Shown here in pieces: positions 59,711-64,000 of a DNA stretch of 64,000 bases (positions within the stretch are counted from its first letter, which is position 1; every line of letters begins with the position of its first letter). Origin of the DNA: Bryopsis sp. KO-2023 (taxonomy: Eukaryota; Chlorophyta; Ulvophyceae; Bryopsidales; Bryopsidaceae); NCBI GenBank assembly GCA_030272585.1, contig BSYQ01000013.1:2170001-2234000 (forward strand), given 5' to 3'. A model generated the notes under the pieces. The model had not been told where the DNA came from. It saw nothing but the letters and a program-made list of their open reading frames with translations, and did no database searches. The translations under genes and the position numbers were made by a program.

Positions 59711-62362
59711 TCAGTTTAACATTTTTTTTACATCGGGGAGGTTTTTCACCTCCTCCAATCTAGGACATTGCCTCACAGGGTGACCCTTCTTTCCACAAAG
59801 ATAACAATTATATCCCCCTCCCCCCTGGGGGTTCTGTCTTCCCTGATTGGCTTGTCCTCTTCCACGGTTACCACCACCGCGTCCACGTCCACCACCACCA
59901 CGTCCTCCTCCTCGTCCTTGTTGCTGTTGCTGCTGCTGTTGCACTCCTGCGGCAGCTTGTGGTGGTGCTTGGGCTGGTGGTGTGGGATTCTGCTGCTGCT
60001 GACCCTGATTCTGGCCTTTCTTCTTTCTTCCACCACGCCAGACTCCTTTCTTTTTCTGATTGGTTTGCCCTCCTTGGCCTTGTGTTCCAACTCCAAGGGC
60101 TTCCAATCGTTCGGCGGATATGATGGCGGCCTCGACATCTCGAGGTACCGTTGCTGCGACTAACTTCTGAACTTCACTTTTAAGTCCATCCACGAAGAGC
60201 AAATACTGGTGATCCTCTTCGAGGTCTGGAATCCTCAAGACTAACCGCTGAAACTCTTTGACGAACTGTTTCACAGTTCCAGTCTGCTTGAGTTTGTGGA
60301 GGTCACGCCACGCTTCATCTCGATCACTAGAGAATTCGAAAGCTGTAGCTAAGCCATCCATGAAGTCCATCCAGTCACGGAAGGGTGGTCTTTCACCTCG
60401 GTGAATTTTCAACTCTTGCATCGTTAACCAATCCGAGGCAGCTCCATAAAGGTTAGTGGCCATAATCGACTGCCACTGTGCTTCATGCACTCCGCAGGTT
60501 CTCAAGTACCGCGTCATGAGCACTTGCCATTTACGGGCTTTTGGTTCTCCACTTCCGTTAAATGCGCGAGGCATTTGCAACTTGACGGTGCTAGGCAACC
60601 ACTGTCCTTGCCTAGGAGGTCCTGGGCCTGCCGGTCCAGCGCCACCTCCACCTCCACCTCCATCAGGAGGTCCACCGGGAGGTCCACCGCCTCCACCATC
60701 TCCACCGCCGCCACCACCTCCTCCGCCATCAGGCGCACCTGGAATGCGGGAAGGTGGGCGGTTTCGTCTGTCGCGGTAATCATCACCGCCATCATCATCT
60801 GGGTCGTCATCACCAGGGTCTCCAAAGTTACCTCGCATGCGAGGAACTCGACTGGGTCCACCAGTAGACTCATATGAACCAAGTGCAGCAAAGGGATTAT
60901 TTTCTACCCTTGCTCCCAAAGCACTTAACCCAAGTCCCAATCTTCCAGTACGTGTGGGGATCTGCATGGGTTCTTTTCCTTTCTCTTCTCTGACCTGTGC
61001 CTTAGCACGCTCAAGGTCAATTTGATATAACACTTCTGCTGAGGAGAGAACTCTTGGGTTAGTTCGTGTGGGTCTACGTGATCCATCGGCAGAGTCGGGT
61101 TCTGAGATGCGTACTCCAGGCTGAGCTCTTGTACTTGGAGGTATCAACTGAGGGAATGTGAAATCAGCGTCTGGTGCGCTATCCACTGCAGTGCATGGTG
61201 GTGCTTCTGCAGCAACAATTTCACCCTCCTCGACCTGTACTGCTGGAGGAGCCGGTATTGTTGAGGTTCCTGCCCCAACCATTCCTACCGCGAAGCTCTG
61301 GTCTAGTGGCGGCCATGATGCAGCCAACTGCTTTACTGATTTCTTCGGCAGCGGCATCCCAAAGGCTGAGTCCTCAGGCTCAGGAGAAGTTGATTCTTCT
61401 CGCTCTGGTGATACTGCACGAGCATCACTTCCACTTTGGGCACTCTGACTTCCGCCACTCACATCCTCCATGCTTCGTTCCAGGCCAGATAATCTTAAGG
61501 CAACCACATCAGCTGCATCTTGCTGCTGATCCCAGGTCTTGGATGCCTTTTTCTCCAAGGCAATCAAATCTTTTTGAATTGCTACTCTGGAGCTCTGCAA
61601 ACGCTTCACCTCAGCACCTTGTTTGTGCAAGGACTCCCGAAACAATTCTAGAGTCCGTTCGACTTTTTCGTTGGAATCCGCAACAGTTCCTAATAAGCCT
61701 TCAATTCTCCGCCCTTGAACAAGGGATAACTCAGAGAGTTGTTTTAACTGAAGTGCTGATGCTTCAGTTGCTTCTTTTAGGTCAGCAAAACGAGAGTCCG
61801 CTAGAATGTCTGCGGCATCCATTCTCCTCGTTATTGCGTCCACAGAAGCTTTGATCTCGGCTCTTTCTTTTCTATGGTCGATATCTTGGCGTAATAGCCT
61901 CTGCTCGTATCGACTATGTTGAGCCGCTACTGAATCCAGCTTCTGCTGTTGCGACACCACCGCATGCTGTGTGGCCTCAACCTGTTGCGCATGCTGGTGC
62001 TGTGTTTCCAGCGCCTGCCCGATCACCTCTGATGCGCCAGCCAGTTGGTTCGACACAGAGGCCTCAGCATGGGCTAGCCTCTGCCCCAGTGTCTGGTCAA
62101 CTTGCTGCAGGTGACCCCTTAGCCCGTGGGCTAAATCGTCCACACGGTCATGGACCGCATCCACATCCTCTCTTAAGGCTTCCGCATCAGCTCCCATGTC
62201 TATGTCGACAGCTGCTTGCTGGACATTGTGGATGTTCTGGACGTTTATTTGTTGGTACACAACATTGGGTGCGTCAGGCAATTCCTCATCGAACTCAGGT
62301 TCAATCCCTGGCTCTTCAACTTGAGGCTCGCGCACTGCCAATGCGTGTTCACGGTCAGCCAT
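59711..62362 (-). CDS. gag: Gypsy-C Gag
   Basis: 883 residues starting MADREHALAVREPQ, 145 bp after the LTR. Coiled coil to about residue 300, acidic and Pro/Ser-rich linker, a Gly/Pro-run segment, capsid-type domain (MPRAFNGSGEPKARKWQ to SEVQKLVAATVPRD), Gln- and RG-rich segment and the CCHC knuckle CYLCGKKGHPVRQC. An A8 run at 59722-59729 lies just before the stop (59711-59713), a fitting place for -1 frameshifting into pol. Structural protein of the particle. Looks whole. Confidence 0.93.
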   Translation of the reverse strand: MADREHALAVREPQVEEPGIEPEFDEELPDAPNVVYQQINVQNIHNVQQAAVDIDMGADAEALREDVDAVHDRVDDLAHGLRGHLQQVDQTLGQRLAHAEASVSNQLAGASEVIGQALETQHQHAQQVEATQHAVVSQQQKLDSVAAQHSRYEQRLLRQDIDHRKERAEIKASVDAITRRMDAADILADSRFADLKEATEASALQLKQLSELSLVQGRRIEGLLGTVADSNEKVERTLELFRESLHKQGAEVKRLQSSRVAIQKDLIALEKKASKTWDQQQDAADVVALRLSGLERSMEDVSGGSQSAQSGSDARAVSPEREESTSPEPEDSAFGMPLPKKSVKQLAASWPPLDQSFAVGMVGAGTSTIPAPPAVQVEEGEIVAAEAPPCTAVDSAPDADFTFPQLIPPSTRAQPGVRISEPDSADGSRRPTRTNPRVLSSAEVLYQIDLERAKAQVREEKGKEPMQIPTRTGRLGLGLSALGARVENNPFAALGSYESTGGPSRVPRMRGNFGDPGDDDPDDDGGDDYRDRRNRPPSRIPGAPDGGGGGGGGGDGGGGGPPGGPPDGGGGGGGAGPAGPGPPRQGQWLPSTVKLQMPRAFNGSGEPKARKWQVLMTRYLRTCGVHEAQWQSIMATNLYGAASDWLTMQELKIHRGERPPFRDWMDFMDGLATAFEFSSDRDEAWRDLHKLKQTGTVKQFVKEFQRLVLRIPDLEEDHQYLLFVDGLKSEVQKLVAATVPRDVEAAIISAERLEALGVGTQGQGGQTNQKKKGVWRGGRKKKGQNQGQQQQNPTPPAQAPPQAAAGVQQQQQQQQGRGGGRGGGGRGRGGGNRGRGQANQGRQNPQGGGGYNCYLCGKKGHPVRQCPRLEEVKNLPDVKKMLN
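59722..59729 (-). promoter_or_regulatory. Candidate -1 frameshift site, gag/pol
   Basis: Eight A residues on the minus strand, three codons before the gag stop; pol is open in the -1 frame from here. Homopolymeric A7 is a known slippery heptamer. The identical run is at 52238-52245 in the other copy. Confidence 0.65.
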
Positions 62363-62493
62363 GGTCTCTCAGCCACTATTTGGGAGTACTCAACAACCAC
62401 GGTTGGAGTTTCTCTCTACCAAACAAACAAACAAAAACGTTTGTTGCGCCACGTTCACAAGTTTCGATCTCAAGAACTTAAAGTTCTTGCCTA

Positions 62494-62505
62494 GCTCCGA
62501 AACCA
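62494..62505 (-). other. Gypsy-C primer binding site, minus-strand copy
   Basis: TGGTTTCGGAGC on the minus strand, two bases after the 5' LTR. Confidence 0.78.
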
Positions 62506-62507
62506 AT

Positions 62508-62929
62508 TGATAGTGAAGCTTGTGGGTGACGCAATAGTGGTCGGCTGTGTTGATTGGATTCGTGATAACTTGCTGGCTAACGCAAGTATACTTGTGGGGT
62601 TTGTTGGTTTAGACAACTCTCTAGCTAGCGTGGTTGTGAACGCTACTAGAGCACTTGGGTTGGGAAGTGATTGCGTCAGGCAAACACTTAACACACACAC
62701 ACACACAAACACACACACAAGCGGGAACACACCAATCCCACGAATCCCGAGTTCTTACAAAATAAAGTGAACGTCAAAACAACGAGTGGGCCTCTTAAGT
62801 ACCCCTAAGTGTAGTACGCTGACGCATGCCCCAAACTCTGGGTCTAATCTGTCTTACTCGCGAACCCGCATGCGTCAGCCACCCTCGGCTCTATCCCAAA
62901 CTACCTCGTATAGCGCTAAAAGACTAACA
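62508..62929 (-). repeat. Gypsy-C 5' LTR (minus-strand copy)
   Basis: 422 bp, visually identical to 52831-53252. GATAA follows at 62930-62934 as the second TSD copy, and the plus-strand Gypsy-C pol resumes there. Confidence 0.95.
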
Positions 62930-62934
62930 GATAA

Positions 62935-64000
62935 GGTAGCGCGTGATCTCGGGTTGTCGATTACACCAAGCTCAAAGAGAGCAATGTTGGCAAACGGAGA
63001 TATTAAAGAACTGGCTGGCAGCTGTAACAACCTCCGAGTAAAGATAGGAGGGCTGAAGTGCAAAATGAAAGCGGATCTGTTCCCAGACCTTGGTTATGAC
63101 CTAATATTGGGCATGCCTTGGTTGCAGAAAGAAAACCCCCGCATAGACTTTCAGCAGAATGAGATTTCAGTTTGCAAAAACAGTCAAGTGTTTCATCTCC
63201 CGTTGCGTCATCCAACCCAAGAGAGTATTGAACCTGAACGAAAAGTACAGTCGATACTGCAAGAAGTGCCAGTGACTGAGTGTTCAGCTAAACGAATGAT
63301 GCGTCATCTCAAAACAGAGACAGCATTCATGGTTGTAGTGCAAGAGTCTGAAGAGAAAGCTTTAGGCCAACATGAATTGCCTGACGCTATAGAGCGAACA
63401 CAGCCATTCAACACTGAGGATGAGATTGGCAAACTTATTCGTTCAGACACCCCTGCCGAAATTAAAAAGGTGGTAGAAACACACCGTGGTGTGTTCCCTC
63501 GTGATTTACCCCCAGGGATCCCTCCGAAGAGAAAAGGTCATGAGTTTAAGATAGACCTGGAGGATCCAACACCTATCCATCGTCCAATATACAAGCTTTC
63601 ACCAGCAGAGCTGGATGAAGTGAAAGCACAAGTGGACTACCTTCTGGAACAGAAGAAAATCAAACCATCCGAGTCCCCTTGGGGCGCGCCAATCCTGTTT
63701 GTACCGAAAAAGGATGGAGGCTTAAGGATGTGTGTGGATTACAGGTGGATCAATAAGGTGACGGTGAAAAACCGATATCCTTTACCCCTGCCAGAAGAAT
63801 TGATGGATAGAGTGTTCAAAGCCAAAGTGTTCTCAAAGTTAGATCTGCGATCAGGCTATTGGCAATTTCCAGTAAGGCCATCTGATACAGATAAAACAGC
63901 GTTCCGCACGAGATACGGTCACTTTGAGTTTTTGGTAGCGCCTTTTGGGCTAACCAATTGCCCAGCGCAATTCCAAACTCTAGTGCAAGACCTACTCACA
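62935..64000 (+). pseudogene. pol: Gypsy-C Pol, plus-strand copy, protease end and RT
   Basis: Continuation of the plus-strand copy beyond the nested element: protease end (MILGMPWLQ-type region), connector, and RT up to the LVQDLL segment, where the window ends. It matches the minus-strand Pol closely, with few substitutions. Confidence 0.9.

Larger units (their letters stand above)
52831..62929 (-). mobile_element. Gypsy-C, minus-strand copy, looks whole
   Basis: 10,099-bp chromoviral Ty3/gypsy element inserted in a sister copy. It has two 422-bp LTRs that look identical by eye (52831-53252 and 62508-62929), a 5-bp TSD GATAA (52826-52830 and 62930-62934), a primer binding site, gag, pol, an extra ORF3 and a polypurine tract. 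I see no break in its three long frames. LTRs without visible divergence mean a very recent insertion. It carries no nested element. Confidence 0.95.
48566..64000 (+). mobile_element. Gypsy-C, plus-strand copy, split and open at window end
   Basis: Chromoviral Ty3/gypsy fossil inserted in DIRS-2. Parts: 5' LTR (48566-48986), primer binding site, gag (49132-52256), protease and, past the nested element, the rest of the protease and the RT up to the end of the window. Two insertions split it: the MITE at 49687 and a whole minus-strand Gypsy-C at 52831. The rest of pol, any ORF3 and the 3' LTR lie beyond 64000. The two Gypsy-C copies differ at few residues, so the family is young. Confidence 0.92.

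Overview
The window is eukaryotic and is made almost entirely of transposable elements inserted into one another. I see no host gene, rRNA or functional tRNA. The organism cannot be named from this sequence. Several chromodomain Ty3/gypsy elements, APE-type LINEs, a PAT/Ngaro-like DIRS element and a hAT-like MITE, at roughly 50% GC, would suit an alga or another protist; that is only a guess. Working names used here are LINE-A, LINE-B, element X, Gypsy-A, Gypsy-C, Gypsy-D and DIRS-1/2.

Layout. 1-4124: LINE-A copies, one split by LINE-B (78-1040) and one with a 5' inversion (1441-4124). 4125-9249: Gypsy-A copy 1, whose 5' end is missing. 9250-14562: element X, a LINE-A-tailed retroelement coding a coiled-coil protein, split by a composite LINE-B/LINE-A insertion (10421-14536). 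14563-19495: LINE-A copies in both orientations. 16812-25791 repeats 1441-10420 with no difference that I noticed. 19496-34141: Gypsy-A copy 2, which also keeps its 3' part, an extra gene in the env position (ORF3) and part of the 3' LTR; it is split by LINE-A, element X, LINE-B and LINE-A. 34142-46789 (minus): Gypsy-D, split by LINE-B, by DIRS-1 (38885-43209) and by LINE-A. 46790-48565: DIRS-2, itself the target of Gypsy-D, a MITE, LINE-A and Gypsy-C. 48566-64000: Gypsy-C plus-strand copy, split by a MITE and by a second, minus-strand Gypsy-C (52831-62929) that looks whole and very young.

Most insertions can be ordered because their target-site duplications (TSDs) are still visible: 6-12 bp for LINE-type insertions, 5 bp for the LTR element that can be tested, 8 bp for the MITE, and a 3-bp TTT overlap for DIRS-1. 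Because the 9-kb segment is duplicated, unit 2 preserves the empty site of an insertion found only in unit 1.

The observations I rate highest are: (1) a gene in the env position, after pol, of two different chromoviral gypsy families, coding coiled coils and a shared RING-like C-x2-C...C-x2-H-x2-C-x2-H-W domain; (2) element X, an unrecognised coding sequence that carries the LINE-A 3' hairpin and tail; (3) a single insertion joining antisense LINE-B to sense LINE-A inside one TSD; (4) LINE insertions only 37, 61 and 64 bp long; (5) a hAT-like MITE carrying a tRNA-Cys-like core among 21 TACGG motifs; (6) a DIRS element with PAT-type split direct repeats.
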